5,163 bases of DNA from Gammaproteobacteria bacterium. Lineage in GTDB: Bacteria; Pseudomonadota; Gammaproteobacteria; UBA6429; Thiohalophilaceae. The DNA lies in assembly GCA_024639445.1 (NCBI GenBank), contig JAHEIJ010000187.1, forward strand, positions 1 to 5,163. The letters run 5' to 3'. The position numbers and the translations under genes were made by a program. A model generated the notes under the pieces. The model searched no databases. It was given only the letters and a program-made list of their open reading frames with translations, and was not told the DNA's origin. Each line of letters begins with the position of its first letter. The first letter of the stretch is position 1. Below are positions 5,132 to 5,163 of the stretch, one piece after another.

Positions 5132-5163
5132 ATGACGGCAAAACAGAAGTGGAACATGCTGAC
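5132..5163 (+). CDS. Start of an unidentified gene, cut by window end
   Basis: An ATG preceded by a well-placed AAGGA opens a frame reading MTAKQKWNML before the window ends. It lies 34 bases after the ZIP stop codon on the same strand and may belong to the same transcript. The ten residues visible do not identify a family. They do not resemble the beginning of ClpB, the gene that follows pgeF in E. coli. Confidence 0.5.
   Translation, partial: MTAKQKWNML

Overview
The window is a stretch of conserved housekeeping genes from a gammaproteobacterium. It holds six recognisable genes plus the first codons of a seventh. The main clue is the divergent bamD / rluD–pgeF pair, which has the same layout in Escherichia coli, joined to a glutamine-dependent NAD+ synthetase and a PII gene very close to E. 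coli GlnB. Base composition is moderate to moderately high in GC. A non-enteric gammaproteobacterium (for example a Chromatiales-like lineage) would fit, but this is inference and no taxon can be fixed from the sequence alone.

Layout, left to right. Bases 1-1116 (+) are the 3' two-thirds of a two-domain, glutamine-dependent NAD+ synthetase (nadE), cut by the window edge. A 100-base gap with an AT-rich stretch leads to glnB (1217-1555, +), a complete 112-residue PII nitrogen-signalling protein. glnB converges with bamD (1574-2374, -), a lipoprotein of the outer-membrane beta-barrel assembly machine. Only 18 bases separate the two stop codons. A 144-base divergent intergenic region holds candidate promoters for both sides and two perfect 10-bp palindromes, each 7-8 bases upstream of a start codon. 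Rightward then come rluD (2519-3511, 23S rRNA pseudouridine synthase), pgeF (3508-4269, peptidoglycan editing factor, overlapping rluD by four bases), and a ZIP-family metal transporter (4324-5097). A new reading frame opens at 5132 and runs off the end.

How the genes relate. nadE and glnB form a plausible functional pair: glutamine-dependent NAD+ synthetases are known to be PII targets in some bacteria, linking NAD+ synthesis to nitrogen and carbon status. rluD, pgeF and probably the ZIP gene look like one transcription unit. The ZIP protein carries a variant of the LIV-1-type HExPHExGD signature and a His/Cys-rich loop, and it follows pgeF, whose family uses a His/Cys/His metal site.

I found no mobile element, CRISPR array, RNA gene, phage gene or defence system, and no sign of a wholly undescribed system. 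The points worth a second look are the nadE–glnB linkage, the twin palindromes at the bamD and rluD starts, and the ZIP gene downstream of pgeF.
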